A stretch of DNA of 64,000 nucleotides from Hippopus hippopus (GCA_946811185.2 OX328109.1:7068001-7132000); one strand, 5' to 3'. Counted from the first letter of the stretch, positions 1 to 13,037 are shown. The notes: generated by a model not told the origin, from the sequence alone. Numbers and translations: made by a program.

Positions 1-246
1 CAGTGCACCTATCCATGCTTTCCTGGAGTTTCTTTTACTAGTACTCCACACAACAATCTTTCCAAGCCACCGGCTGCTTTCCCACATAACCATTATCGAA
101 ACAATAGTCGGCAGTGAGAGAGGAATGATTCCTGTCGCAATAACTATCCTCAATCCTTGGAAAGAAATTGGCTGAGCCAGGGATCAAATCAGAGACCTCC
201 TGCTCTCAAGTCCTGTACGCTACAGACTGAGCTACTGGGGCTCGGC
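1..246 (-). mobile_element. SINE type 1 (tRNA head, minus), cut by window edge
   Basis: Minus-strand tRNA-like head (GAGCCCCAGTAGCTCAGT, B-box region GGTTTGATCC-like, decayed) precedes the type-1 body with GACAGGAATCATTCCTCTCT and AGTACTAGTAAAAGAAACTC. The 3' end is off the window. Confidence 0.75.
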
Positions 247-1216
247 ACAACAGTACATTACTGTGACAGCAGTTTTAACAATGAAAAATCAGGGGCCATG
301 CTGAAAAACTTAAGTTCCCCCTCAGCTGAGTTTGTGCTCAACTTTAAATTTCAGTCGTCCATCAGACAGTGAGAAAATCTGAAAAATAGACATTAATCTG
401 AGGACAAGAAAGAATGAATAGCTCTAAAAAGTAAAGATTTATTCTATAACGATAATCTTTGTAGTGGGTGTGAATACTTTGTAAGAATAGGACAGTGTGG
501 ATTGGGGTCTGACCGCTCGTTGCAGCCTGATCTTTATCTACAACATTAGCAAATGCATCTAGAACTCGCCTTTGGTACCGAAAGGGTCAATGAAGGATTT
601 GGTCAGGTGTTACTGTATATCTCAATGCTTTGAGCACTGACTATTTTGACAACGGGTTCGTTACTGTTTTTAAAGAATGCATCGTTTTCGTCCCTGATTT
701 CGTTCCGTAGTTTTAAAGACGAGACTGTTTCGAGTTTAGGCTAATTTTTACTGTTTAGTATACTCACAACCTATTTGTTTTTGATTAACAAGTAGGCGAA
801 TGAATCGTTTTCGTGATTCTGATATATTTAGATAGACTGATAGACAAGAAAACGAGAAATCGTTCACCATTTATGTCTACATTTGAGTAAAGCTCGATCT
901 CACATTTTTACGATGTTCTCCTTTGTAGAGAGTAGAAATAGGTTCCTGGCTTGTGGTTGCGCTGGGATGAAAACTGGGTCCAGCATTTGGAAAACATGGT
1001 TTATTCTGCTGGCCTGTAGGCAAATTATGCGATTCGCATTTCTTCTACAGCATGATCCCTGATCTACCCTGTCCGGCACAGGGAGATTTTTCTTTGGCAA
1101 AAAGAATTTTGAATCGTAATAATTGGTTGTGTTTACTATCGGTGTGAACGTTCCATTTATTCAATAAGCAGTTTCAGCGTATATACTGTCTCAATATCAC
1201 CTGCCAGCGTAGGAAA
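247..1216. other. No gene or recognised repeat seen
   Basis: AT-rich single-copy-looking sequence. No splice-bounded frame of note. Confidence 0.5.
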
Positions 1217-1470
1217 TTAACCCTTTACCAAACAATCCAAGCTATTAGCTCTTCGCCTATCTACAAAATCTTAGATTCCACCGAATTGGATGCATTTGCA
1301 CACGACAACTTTTGTGTAGCTGAAAAGATTATTTCCATCTCTGACATGGTAGGAAACGTGGGAAAAGAAGAAAATGCTGGTCACCAGCACATTCTACTTT
1401 TCCCACAATGTTTTCGAAAGCATTCTTCTGCAGCGCTGTTAAAGCACGAGGTTTTGTGGTAAGGGGTTAA
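1217..1470 (-). mobile_element. Pal1 MITE, TTAA-flanked
   Basis: Reference layout of the family: end A TTAACTCTTTACCAAACGAC then GACAAAATTTTAGACT; a 57-nt palindrome CATTGTGGGAAAAGGAG / GCTGGTAACCAGC / mirror; end B GGTCGTTAAAACTCGGGATT to GGTAAAGGGTTAA. The TTAA ends and CYCTTTACC termini suggest a piggyBac-type non-autonomous element. This copy has a doubled left end (CCCTTTACCAAACAATCC before the end-A sequence). Confidence 0.75.
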
Positions 1471-1578
1471 AGGACCCTGACAATGACGACATATCAAAAC
1501 ATTGTGGAAAAAAGAGAAAATACTGGCTTCAATGACTCTAGGTGGCGCTGGTCACGTGGAAATGGCCTTGGGCAAGGC

Positions 1579-1809
1579 ACCCTTTACTATACAATCCCGA
1601 GTTTTAACGACCCTTAAGCGTAAGTAGAAGGCCTTTGAAAATATTGTCGGAAAAGGAGAAAATGCTGGTGTAAGCATTTTCTCCCTTTCCCACGATGTTT
1701 TCTATTCTTTCACAGCCAAATCTTACAATTCCAGCTACATTTAGAGTGTCGTTAGCACATGCTTTCAATTTGGACAACTTTAAATTTTTATCGTCTGGCA
1801 TAGAGTTAA
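1579..1809 (+). mobile_element. Pal1 MITE
   Basis: End B on the left (AATCCCGAGTTTTAACGACC), palindrome GGAAAAGGAGAAAATGCTGG at ~1649, end A on the right (TCAATTTGGACAACTTTAAA, ending GAGTTAA). The left terminus is eroded. Confidence 0.75.
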
Positions 1810-2512
1810 ACCGGAATAGATATAAAAGAGCGGGTCACCACTATGATATGACTGAAACTCTGACGAAAGCGGCGTTAAAAACAATTCAAACCAAGAACAA
1901 AACTGTATTATTCTATGGGTCTTTCTTTTGGCGTAAGGGAATGGTATGCAATTGCTTATGACTGATGATTGAATTTTCGATGACCAGTAATCTGTGCGGT
2001 CGGGTACTCTTTTTCTTAAAATAGATTTAACCCAATGGCGGGTATGGACAGGGCTTAAAACTGAGAGAAGAGTACCATGTGGCAAATCTCGGGTGATCCA
2101 CTGGTCAAGCCAAGTTAAATGTAGGTACGGAATCGGTCAAGTTATGACGAGTGAGAAGGAGACTAGGCTACCGTATGTCGATATTGCATCGTTAGTCCCC
2201 ACTTCCGGTTAACGACATCGTTTATTGAAATTTCGTGTTACCTAGAACAACGCAGCCGTAATTGGCTCTCATTTCTGCCTCACCTGAGCTCTTGAGAACC
2301 GTTGCCTAGCAACATATGCCGCTATAGGATTAGTGACAGTGTATCGAAACAAAATTCTGTCATATATTGGAAATTGTTGTTTTCTATTTGTCAATAGTTT
2401 AAGTTGAGTAGAGATAATGTGACGGCCACTGTTTTCTGCGGAATCCTTCGAAACGGATATTTTTACGACGTAAAACTTGTTATTCTGAAAGTAAGTACTA
2501 TCTTATTTTTTA
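1810..2512. other. No gene recognised
   Basis: Moderate GC, mixed composition around 1985..2330 with short frames on both strands, none resembling a known family. Confidence 0.45.
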
Positions 2513-2747
2513 AACTTTAACCGAACAACGATACAGATAGCTTTTGAAAATATCGTGGGTAAACAGCATTTTCTTTTTTACCAATCATGTTTTCTACGAG
2601 ACATGAACTCCGGTAGCAACGTTAAATTTTTCAGGCTACAAAAACTTCCCGTATGGACGAGTGTATTTCCCCCTTGTTGTGAAGAGTTGATTCAGTTTCT
2701 GCCTCAATGTCATCATCGTCTCCAAGTTAAGACTTTGAGTGCTAAAT
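2513..2747 (+). mobile_element. Pal1 MITE, strongly decayed
   Basis: Only TTTTGAAAATATCGTGGG, a shortened hairpin (AAACAGCATTTTC) and an end-A-like stretch (GTTAAGACTTTGAGTGC) remain. Confidence 0.45.
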
Positions 2748-2973
2748 AATGACATGGACTTTCTCACTCGAGATAATAAGTCAGAGCCATTGCAATTTCA
2801 AGGGGGTGGGGGGGGGGGGCTTGCCAAAACAGCGGACAGTGTAGGTCAAAGATCAGGTTAGAACTACAGAATCTGTGGTGTGAGCTTAATCTACGCTGTC
2901 CGCATAAGTCTGTCTGATTTTAATCCATTCTGTCTTCATAAACAATGTAGGCCTTTATGCTGCGCTCTAGGTG

Positions 2974-3202
2974 TTAACTCTTTTCCAAACGACAAAATTT
3001 TAGACTGATCCAAATTCAAAACATCGCAGACGACAAAATAAACGTATTTCAAACAATGAAATTTGTTTTTGGAAGGGTAGAAACACAATGGGCAAAGGAG
3101 AAAACGCTGGTTACCAGCATTTTCTCATTTTCCCACAATGTTTCAAAAAAAGCTTTTTCTTCAGGGTCATTAAAACTCGTGATTGTGTGACAGAGGATTG
3201 AA
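2974..3202 (-). mobile_element. Pal1 MITE, near complete
   Basis: TTAACTCTTTTCCAAACGAC on the left and AAACTCGTGATTGTGTG on the right, with a full hairpin around GCTGGTTACCAGC. Confidence 0.75.
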
Positions 3203-3319
3203 GAAGTCGCACCGGTATTTAGGTGCCTCGGGGGCGGGGGAAAGAACTGATTGTCTTGGTGATAAAAGATGTTTCTCAGTTATCATACGAAAACTTCTTT
3301 TATATCACTACTAAAGTGC

Positions 3320-3552
3320 AGGGCCAGAAACTAGTCGCTGGTTCGAATCCCCAAGTCAGCCAGTTTCTTCGCGAGAAATAGTCATAGTCTACTGTCACTG
3401 GGACAGGAATGGTTCTTACGGCAGATCATTGTTTAAACGATGGGTATTTAGGAAATCCGCTAGTGGCTTGGGAAGAATACAGTGCTGAGTGCTTTTTAAA
3501 CTACAGGAGCCTGGATAGGTGCAATGGACGCCGCGATATAAATGAACTTATT
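3320..3552 (+). mobile_element. SINE type 1, degenerate
   Basis: A GTTCGAATCCCC B-box is followed by a decayed type-1 body (GGGACAGGAATGGTT, GTTTAAACGATGG, GCTAGTGGCTTGGGAAGAA, GGATAGGTGCAATGG). The head lacks a clear A-box. Confidence 0.6.
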
Positions 3553-3648
3553 TTTTAAGCACCATAATCAACAAAGATTTCCTTATGAAAACACTGTCTG
3601 ATAAGGGGCTTCGGCTTGCTTCAAGCATTTGCCCATTTTGCACTTGGA

Positions 3649-3854
3649 CATATCCTGCTAAATAAGTGAAATGAAACTTTTTAGCCGATAGTAAAACACG
3701 AAATTTTACTAATTTAAAGGTATTTTTTGGGGCGAAATCTGTCCTTATCGGACAGCGTAGATCAAAGATCAGACTGCACAGAACGTGCAGTCTGATCTTG
3801 ATCTACACTGTCCGCAAAAGGTCAGTTAGTCGAGCTTAGCAGCCTTAAGATTAA
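3649..3854 (+). mobile_element. Pal4 MITE
   Basis: Family layout: TTAACCCTTATCCTGCTAAA, GAAACTTTCAAGCCGATAG, CCTTATCGGACAGTGTAGAT, palindrome GATCAGACTGCACG/CGTGCAGTCTGATC, CTACACTGTCCGCAAAAGGT, GTCGCGCTTAGCAGCCTAAG, GGTTAA. This copy is complete but for the left TTAA. Confidence 0.76.
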
Positions 3855-4970
<1,116 letters not shown>

Positions 4971-5142
4971 CGTTTTCATAGTTAATTATTTCCCTCATAA
5001 GCAAGGAAACAGAAATAAGAATAGACTAAAGTTTTCAACTGGGTCAACCCGTAAGTAGACGGACTGTTTTTTGATCATCCGCTATCTTTAAGGAAATGTA
5101 CACAGATTACACACATGTTACAAACAAAAAAATTTATTTAAA

Positions 5143-5240
5143 AAGAAAATATTGTGGTATAGGAGCAATTGCTTGTTTCAAGCAATTGCTCCTTTTCCCA
5201 TAATGTTTTTTGAGGCTATCAATGGTTGGAATGTTAAAGC
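5143..5240. mobile_element. Pal1 variant hairpin with AGCAATTGCTTG core
   Basis: GGAGCAATTGCTTG and its mirror replace the GAAAATGCTGG core while the outer arms (ATTGTGG, CCATAATG) stay. The same core is seen at 24235. Confidence 0.65.
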
Positions 5241-5528
5241 AAAGACCCCAATCTTATAGTAACGCTTTGAGGCATTCGGCAAAACTCGGGTAATCGGTTA
5301 ATGCAGTTACGGAAACGACCGATTTGTGACGAGCGGGTTCGTGATACTTGGGCCTTATCTGTTGCCCTTATCATCAAGCGTAGCCCGACTGTCATTCTTT
5401 ATGACAAATTGACCCACTTCCCTTATCGATACAGAAGCAATATGCTCTTATGGCTTTGATGTTTGGTATAATTTGGTGATATTAGTATCAAGAGGTACTA
5501 AATTTATTTTTTGGCTCTTTCGTTCTTT

Positions 5529-5766
5529 TTAACTCTTTAACAAGCAGCAAATTTCTAGAATTATTCCTGTTTTAAAGCATTTGCCAACGACATATAAGGT
5601 GTAGCTCGAAAGAGATAATTGGTCTTTGAATCTTTGAAAGTTCAGAAAACATTGTGGAAAAAGGAGAATATGCTGGTTACCAGCATTTTCTCCTTGTTCC
5701 ACAATATTTTCAAAAGCCCTATTCCGCGATGTCGTTAAAATATGGGAGTGATTGGTATAGAGTTAA
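5529..5766 (-). mobile_element. Pal1 MITE
   Basis: TTAACTCTTTAACAAGCAGC left end, hairpin ATGCTGGTTACCAGCAT, right end GGTATAGAGTTAA. TTAA at both ends. Confidence 0.75.
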
Positions 5767-6254
5767 AATTGATTTGATTTGACTTTGATAAAGTAAGTTA
5801 ACAAAAAAAATTAATTATCCTTCACAGAGAATTTTTTATCACATAAAACCTCCTCCAGCAGTGTATATTAATTAAACATGTTCACATTTCAAACGAGGCG
5901 AACAACATCTGTAAACATGGACCCATGAACGGTATATAGACTAAAGGTGATGATGTAGGATATTTTTTTTTGTGTGTCATTCGTTTTATGTGATAAATAG
6001 AATTTCACATTCATGTTAATGTACAGACATTTTTATCAAACTCGTTGACTAGAATGTACTTGACATTCGCCAAGGCTCGCGTCTGACATACAATTTTAGT
6101 CGTCTCGTTTCAAAAATGATAATAGATCTACATAAACATTCATGTAAGATCCTCTATATCTCACATTTGTTGGCATTTGAGATAGAATTCTATTAAACTC
6201 AGCAAGAAAAAAAACGTTATTAAGCTCGCCAATTCCAAAACCAGGCAGATCTAA

Positions 6255-6466
6255 AAGGTAAACAGAAGATAGCGCGACCTGGCAGCTTCTACCTAGGTTT
6301 AAAATTCATTTTTCTGCCAGCGACTAACACTTGAACCAACTGCACAATAACAGATTGTCATCTTCGCGATAATTTTCATATTTTAAAATAGTATGATTTA
6401 AATTCAAATTCATTTTAAAAGATAACACCCACATTGTTTACTTTTGGCTGCAACTGAGCCTTTAAG
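6255..6466 (+). mobile_element. Pal3 foldback, right half
   Basis: Family marks: CTGCCAGCGACTAACACTT, AACAGATTGTCATCTTC, GTATGATTTAAATT, TTTACTTTTGGC, ACTGGGCCTTTAA; the left arm is their mirror. This copy keeps the right arm and ends AACTGAGCCTTTAA. Confidence 0.65.
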
Positions 6467-6924
6467 CAAGCACATAGTGAGTGTCCCTTGAACGCATGCT
6501 TAAAACAGTTTGGACTCAATAATAAAATGTAACATCTGTTTTAGAGATAAATCTTTACAGCCAGAGAGAAAAGAAAAACGCTGTTAAACTTGTAGAATCT
6601 AGACAGGTGTGTGATCATAAATAAATAATCAATATATAAAGGTGTAGATCAATGAGATAAAGAAACTCAAGGGATTTGTCTTGATTTAAACCGGAAACAA
6701 CCACAGTGATGTCTTGGATAGCCTCCAGAGAATGGAATGCATCTTCTATCCGTCTTAATCTGTGCAACCTTGCAACCGTCAGGGGCAACATCTGGCATGA
6801 AGATACAAAAGTGATTACAGAATGATTAAAGTTTCATAAAATGAAGAAGAAACTGGTTAAAAAAAACTGGATGAAAACGAGAAAAGATGTATCTTTAAAC
6901 ATCTAAAGAATAACAAAAATAAAA

Positions 6925-7189
6925 TGGGCCATGCTGTGGCAAAAGCGGGCTTAATGCATTTCCTTGATGCATTATACCAAGCGATCCATCACATAATTAT
7001 GGATCCATAAAATTTCTTTTTTATGTAACAACCAATAGAATCATGAGGTAGAGTGGTCCTTGGACATACAGAAAATTGACCAATAGCGAAAATTTTCGGC
7101 TCAGGTCAGCCTGCGCGGACTGCGCAGGCTGACCTGAGTCGATACTTTTCGCAGATGCATTAAGCCCCTTTTTCACAGAGCATGGCTCA
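6925..7189 (-). mobile_element. Pal2 MITE
   Basis: Family layout, one orientation: TGAGCCATGCTCTG, AAAAGGGGGCTTAATGCATC, a palindrome CAGGTCAGCCTGCGCAG/CGCAGGCTGACCTG, TTGGTCAATTTTCTGCATGT, TTTATGGATCCATAATTATG, ATGCATTAAGCCCCCTTTTG, CAGAGCATGGCTCA. Terminal repeats are ~35 bp. This copy reads minus and is complete. Superfamily is not determined. Confidence 0.78.
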
Positions 7190-7267
7190 AATAGATTATC
7201 TACGTCATTCGGCAATCACATTTTACTGACATGGACCTCCCACAAACGCTTTGTTGAGGTCTTGCTG

Positions 7268-7345
7268 CAGACTTTGAGAACATTGATACGAAAGGAGAAA
7301 TTGTTCATTATGAGCAATTTTTCCTTTTACCTCAATGTTTTCATA
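7268..7345. mobile_element. Pal1-variant hairpin fragment
   Basis: AAAGGAGAAATTGTTCATTA with mirror AATTTTTCCTTTTACC; ends eroded. Confidence 0.5.
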
Positions 7346-7451
7346 TACATATATATACATTCCCGTGTTAAACCTTAGTTTATTCTTAATCCCTAATTTA
7401 CAAGCATGTTTTAGGGTCGTCTCCTGTGATTTTGTTTCGTGAGGAAATGGG

Positions 7452-7685
7452 TTAATCTTTTACAAAAAAATCCCATGTTTCAACGACAAAAAAAAAAGGC
7501 TTTGAAAACATTGTGAGAAAAAGAGAAAAAGATGGTACCCAGTATTTTCTCCTTTGTCCCACAATGTTTTTACTCTTTCAATGAAATATCTAATCACTTG
7601 GGGGCAATATTCATTTTTTTTTTTTTGTCCGTAAATGCTTTGAATATGGACCAGTCTAAAATTCTGTTGTCACGTCAAGAGTTAA
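7452..7685 (+). mobile_element. Pal1 MITE, TTAA at both ends
   Basis: Left TTAATCTTTTACAAAAAAAT, mutated hairpin (AAAGATGGTACCCAGTATTT), right GACCAGTCTAAAATTCTG to GAGTTAA. Confidence 0.7.
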
Positions 7686-7840
7686 TCGATAAAATTAATC
7701 ACATAAGAGGATCTAATGATACGTATTATCAGTTACGTGGTCTCTTATATGAAAGATATTTTTGCGTAAGGGAAAAATAATCGTGGAAAAATAATGGCAT
7801 AATATTTAACAATGGACTGAACTAGCTTTTTAGCATGATA

Positions 7841-8020
7841 TGAGCCTGGTTCTGTGAAAAGGGGGCTGAAATGTATCTGCAAAAAGTATCGACCCAGATC
7901 AGCCTGCGCAGTCCGCGCAGGCTGACCTTGGTCGAAACTTTTTGCCCTTGGTCAATTTTCTGCATGTCAATGGACCAGTCTATGTCATTGATCAGTTGGT
8001 TGTTTATGGCTCATGTAGTG
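7841..8020 (+). mobile_element. Pal2 MITE, 3' part replaced by a SINE
   Basis: TGAGCCTGGTTCTGTGAAAA to ATGTCAATGGACCAGTC, then it breaks where the type-2 SINE starts. Confidence 0.7.
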
Positions 8021-8023
8021 ATT

Positions 8024-8304
8024 CAAGAGCCTGGTAGGATAGCTCAGTGGTTTGCATATCCAACTTGTGACCTGGCGGTTGTGAGTTCGATACCTAGTTG
8101 AGGTAAACTTTCTTTCGATTTTTCGCCTCTCACCTTTGATGCATGTGAGAAAAGTAGGCAGTGACTTGGAAAGAAAGTTTAGTAAGTACTGGTGAGAGAA
8201 TGCCAGGAAACACGTGTGTAGGTACACTGACCGGCGTGATAAGACCCGAGCTGTTAAAACAGCGTTAAACTCCAATACAATCAATCAATCAATCAATCAA
8301 TAAT
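8024..8304 (+). mobile_element. SINE type 2, near full length, (CAAT)n tail
   Basis: Head GGTAGGATAGCTCAGTGG with B-box GAGTTCGATACC; body ACTTTCTTTCGATTTTTCGC; tail domain GACTTGGAAAGAAAGTTTAG, AGTACTGGTGAGAG, AACAGCGTTAAACTCC; ends (CAAT)n. It truncates a Pal2 copy, so it is younger than that copy. Confidence 0.8.
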
Positions 8305-8664
8305 TCAAATAAAACCTGTTTAAAAGAGGTCATCTCCAAGCAACTAGTATTATGGAAGCACATACTGGGTTCCCTGAGGAAGGTTAATCGGTAGATTGTA
8401 CGGTGTATACTTTTTGTCGCTATTGCGCCTTTATGCAGTTTAACACATTTCGAGTGTTCCAAAGTGGCTGCTTAGTACAGGTTAGACCGTATTTGCAGTG
8501 GAATTTGAATTTTAGAAGAAGCATATTAGCACATTATTACCAATATGTGGCAGATTTTGCTATCAAAACTTCTTTTTATACAGTCATATACCGGTAAGCC
8601 AAATCGTCTCAGCAACTTGTGATTGTTATTACCACAGTGGCGGGTAATGTTTTAGACTCAAGTT

Positions 8665-8928
8665 TGTTTGTTTGTTTTGGAGTTTCACGCCGTTTTAGCA
8701 GCATAGGTCATATCACGACGGTCAGTGCATCTACGCATGTGTTTCATGGTTTTCTCACACCAGTACTGACACAACTTTCTTTCCAAGTCACTGACTACTT
8801 TTCTCAAATGCATCGGAGGTGAGAGGTCAAAAATCGGCGGAAAGAAAGTTTGCCTCAACCCGGTATCGAACCTGCAACCACCAGGTCACGAGTCCGATAC
8901 GCTAACCACTGAGCTACCCGGCCGGGCA
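8665..8928 (-). mobile_element. SINE type 2 (minus)
   Basis: Read on the minus strand, it begins GGCCGGGTAGCTCAGTGGTT and GTTGCAGGTTCGATACCGGG. It continues through the same body and tail as the copy at 8024. The pair is convergent, about 360 bp apart. Confidence 0.8.
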
Positions 8929-9112
8929 CTTAGACTCAAGTGATGCAGGTGAAACTTCAAACATTTTTTCTTTCAGTTATTAAAAAAAAACAGCATTTAA
9001 TCACAGATAGCATAATTACTCCCCTTCAATAAATGCAAATAGTATTCGTAAATCAAAGTGTTGAGATACTTATGTAGATAGATAAATTGAGGCTATGGCA
9101 AGTCTGTCAACA

Positions 9113-9428
9113 GACCAGCCCGCATAGCTCAATAAGTAGAGCGTAGGACTCGCGAACGTGATACTTCAAGTCACTTGAGGGTGCGGGTTCGATCCTCACG
9201 GCTGGCCATCTAAAATTACTAATAGTCTTTCGGATGAGACGTTAAACCGAGGCACCCGTGTGACGGTGCTATACACCCAGCACGTAAAAGAACCAGGCGT
9301 AACTTAAGATGGGTTTCGTCCTGTATCTGCACTATCCCCCGTAACAATACTAACAGCCTTCAGGGGGTGTTGCCCATATGGGCAACCGGTGGCGACGATA
9401 AATAAACGCAAATTCAATCAATCAATCA
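9113..9428 (+). mobile_element. SINE type 3, near intact, (AATC)n tail
   Basis: Head GCCCGCATAGCTCAATAAGT with B-box GGGTTCGATCCTCAC and a long variable arm; body TCGGATGAGACGTTAAACCG, GACGGTGCTATACACC, GATGGGTTTCGTCCTGTATC, GCCCATATGGGCAACCGGTG; ends CAATCAATCAATC. The body looks like one of the widespread metazoan SINE domains, but I cannot name which with confidence. Confidence 0.8.
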
Positions 9429-9432
9429 GTCT

Positions 9433-9750
9433 GTCGACAGATTATTCTGAATAGCTCAAGTCGTAGAGAACTAGACTTGTGAACGACAAGTTTTTAGTAA
9501 CTTTAGGGAGTGGCTTTTATTCCTACGGCTTGCCACTTATAAAGCACTAGTAGTACTTCTGATGAGATGTTAAATGTAACTGTGAAACGAGCATGTTAAA
9601 GAAATAGGTGTAACTTAGAATGGGTTTCATCCTGTATTTTGCACTATGCACCTTAACATGAACAGATAACTAAAAGCTTCCTGTGGATGTTGCCCATTTG
9701 GACAACCGACAATAACGGTAAATAAATTAAAAATCAAACAATCAATTTAC
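9433..9750 (+). mobile_element. SINE type 3, degenerate tandem neighbour
   Basis: Follows the previous copy in the same orientation. Only fragments survive: GAATAGCTCAAGTCGTAGAG, GATGAGATGTTAAATG, GATGGGTTTCATCCTGTATT, TGTTGCCCATTTGGACAACC. The tail is AT-rich. Much older than the copy at 9113. Confidence 0.7.
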
Positions 9751-10111
9751 ATTGAAAATTTCTGTGCTTCGGTAAGTGCCCAACCTAAGCGCTCTTGTCG
9801 TTTTTAGTCTAGTTTATTTCATATAATCAGTGATTTTTGGCTAGTGGTTAGATGAAATTATTAAAGTGTAATAAAGATTTCTTTTATGAATACTTAATGC
9901 TAAAAAAGACCCTCATGTCGTTGAAAGAACGACTTGTAGATAATGTAGATCTAATGCTGGAAAAGGCTTCCTGTCTACAAATTATGGAATATTAGCTGAT
10001 CAGAATCTGGCTAAAAACATTGAAAAAAAAATAAGAAAGCTATTTAAAGAAGTTCTCTCAATCTGCCTTCAAAAATCGGTGAGGCATAATACAGAGGCGT
10101 CAAAAGATGTG

Positions 10112-10353
10112 AACCATGCTTTCATGATTGTATTGTACCAAGCAAGTCATCACGTAATTAAGTATCTATTAAATCCACTTTGTCTAACAACCGACTGAAT
10201 CGTGAGGTAAATTGGTACTTTGACATGCAGAAAGTTGGCCGAAATAGCAAAAAGGATCGACCTGGGTCAGCCTGCGCGGACTGCGCAGGCTGACCAGGGT
10301 CGATATTTTTTGCAAATGCATAGAAAACCCCTTTTCATAGAACAAAGCTCATA
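10112..10353 (-). mobile_element. Pal2 MITE, left end eroded
   Basis: ACCAAGCAAGTCATCACGTA, palindrome GTCAGCCTGCGCGGACTGCG, CATAGAACAAAGCTCA. Confidence 0.7.
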
Positions 10354-10558
10354 TATAGATTAGGTTCATTTACTGTTAAACCACATGAGTTTCATTTGAG
10401 GAATTTCCGGAGCTAATGTTGATTACCGATTACCATGGAAACGTTGAAAACAAATTCCGGTGAAAACAAATTAACTTTCTGAATTCTAAATTGTTCGCAT
10501 ATTTTCATCAGAGAGCAGTATTCAAAGTTAGTTTGTTGGAGTTTTGGGTCTGTTCTGA

Positions 10559-10660
10559 CTAGAATATTTATCAAAATATTGAACAGTGTGGGTCAATGAT
10601 CAAGACTACACAATCTTTGTACTTTGATCTTGATCTACACTGTCCAAAACAGCACGAGAT
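10559..10660 (+). mobile_element. Pal4, hairpin only
   Basis: GAACAGTGTGGGTCAATGAT mirrored by TTTGATCTTGATCTACACTG. The inner palindrome is diverged (CAAGACTACACAATC). Confidence 0.55.
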
Positions 10661-11093
10661 CTTAGCTTAAGTTCGCTAAGAGTTGGTGGTGTGATCGGAA
10701 ATCGGAAATTATCAAAGAACCTTTTAACCTAAAAAAAATCCTCTTGGAAAATGAACGTGGCATTTTCAATTTGTATGAGAGACCATGAGATGCAGCTTCA
10801 AGGTTGTTTTGCATAGACTGTCATTCGGTAAACCTCAGGTGATTTGTTGATCAATTTCTCGGCTGAACTACGATGGATGATATTTACGTCGTACGCCTTA
10901 CATTTCTTTTCGCCGGAAATGGACCGCTTTACTGCTCGTAAAATAGTAAGACTCCGCAAAAATGAAAAAAAAAAACCCGAGTCACAATTTTCAATCGAAG
11001 TCTTTCTAGTTACATTTTAGTTAAGAAACAGTATGAAAATTCAATTTAATTTCATTGAACACATTCATTGGCAGTGGTAGATATAACTGACTA

Positions 11094-11301
11094 AACTTCC
11101 CATTTACAAAACAATCCCAAGTTTTCAAATCTGAGGAACAAGGCCTTTGAAAACATTGTGGGAAAATAAAAATGGTGGTCACCAGCATTTTCGCCTTTTC
11201 CCATGATGATTTTTTTCCCCTTAACTTTCCAAAGGCAAATCCCATCAGTTGAGCTACGTTGAAGTTGTCGACGTAAGTTTTGAAGTTCGGTAAAGAGTAG
11301 A
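11094..11301 (+). mobile_element. Pal1 MITE, decayed
   Basis: AATCCCAAGTTTTCAAATCT left part, hairpin with GGTGGTCACCAGC, right end TTCGGTAAAGAG. One arm of the hairpin has a 6-bp loss. Confidence 0.65.
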
Positions 11302-11401
11302 CTTAAATTGTTACCATGTACTTGTTTCCGATTTGAAGTGTGCTTTGATGAGACTGAAATAAATAAATTGATAGTTTATGAATGAATAAATGAATAGATG
11401 A

Positions 11402-11403
<2 letters not shown>

Positions 11404-11492
<89 letters not shown>

Positions 11493-11520
11493 CAGACGGA
11501 TAGACAGATAGACAGATAGA
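11404..11520 (+). repeat. (GATA)n microsatellite
   Basis: About 28 GATA units with one phase break near 11435 and CAGA variants at the end. Confidence 0.95.
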
Positions 11521-11753
11521 TACTAGTACGTAGATAAAAAATTAATGAATCAATGAATCATTAATGAATGGCATTTATCGTAAAAACCTAGGGTTCGAAA
11601 TATTTGGGGTTTTTTAATGAGGCAGAAAACATCTATTATTTTTTTCTTTCCAAACAAGAGCGCCGCACGCAGGAGTCAACGCTCGTCTGCAGGTTTTTTT
11701 TCCATGAAAATTCTTTGTCAAACAAGTCGCAGTTTAAGATCTGACTCAATCTG

Positions 11754-11935
11754 GGACTGTATTCACAAACCATTATTCATTTCATTCAGTCTGATTCCAG
11801 ATCTAAGAAAGTAACACAAATTCTGATTGGCTAAACCAAATGGTTTAGCCAATCAGAAGTTATGTTACTTTCAAATTTAGAAAATTTTTGAGATTAAAGA
11901 TGTTCTTAAGAAGGGTTGGTGAATATGGGCCCCGA
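11754..11935. mobile_element. Pal5 hairpin element
   Basis: Family marks: GTATTCACAAACCATT, AAGTAACACAA, CTGATTGGCTAAACCA and mirror, TTTCAAATTTAGAAAA, GAATATGGGCCC. The stem here is TTCTGATTGGCTAAACCAAA with TTGG.. mirror, almost perfect. Confidence 0.7.
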
Positions 11936-12310
11936 TCTTGGACCTACATTGTGCGATAATTTCACGTGACTCGGTAATTCTGGTTCAGTTATGACCTTGG
12001 CATTGCAATAATTGGATATGTTGTTATTCACGGAAAAATATTAATTCTGTATTCTTAGCAAAGGAATTATACAAGCTAATCCGCATTCCAATTTATAACC
12101 CTTCTGCGTTGTGGTACTACTTGTTGTGAATACTTCGGATAATGTAGATCAAGATTAGAATGCTGGGCGAGTTCAATTCGATCCTTTATCTACACTTTCC
12201 AACACTTTTGTGAGGTGCTTGTCATATATTCTGGCCAACAAAAACGGTCTGGAAATTAAATTTAAAAAAAAAAAATGGAGTTCCTCTTCCACTGACTGAT
12301 GTTTGTCCTC

Positions 12311-12650
<340 letters not shown>

Positions 12651-12719
12651 GAGACGATAAGTTCTTTGTTTAAGGAAGAAACGAATACTTAACATTAATT
12701 AAGATATAATAAATGAACG

Positions 12720-12795
12720 AAAAAAAAAACATTATGGCAAAAAGAGAAATTGCTCGTGACGAGCAATTTCTCCTTTTGCCATAATGTTTTTTTTT
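12720..12795. mobile_element. Pal1-variant near-perfect palindrome
   Basis: AACATTATGGCAAAAAGAGA / AATTGCTCGTGACGAGCAATT / mirror to CCATAATGTT: only one or two mismatches over about 60 nt. The ends of the element are gone. Confidence 0.75.
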
Positions 12796-13037
12796 TTTTT
12801 TCTGTTTTAAAAAGTCGGCTTGAAGACGCAAAATTCTCGTCTACAAGAGATAAAGAGTTGGCTAATACGGCGCACGATGGCCGCTGATTAAACTCCCCTA
12901 TCCCACTATTACTAGCAAGTTACATGATTAAGTACAAAATCCACCGGAAACAGTATTTATCCGTGTTTTTATGGGTAATTATTAAAAAATGTATTATGTA
13001 CAATCAACTAAGTTGCCTTGATTAAAAGTATCGGATT

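Noticed and set aside
9113..9210. Functional tRNA gene
   Set aside because: A/B-box motifs are present, but the sequence continues into a conserved SINE body and (AATC)n tail, and the same unit recurs at 58573. The other tRNA-like heads are SINEs for the same reason.
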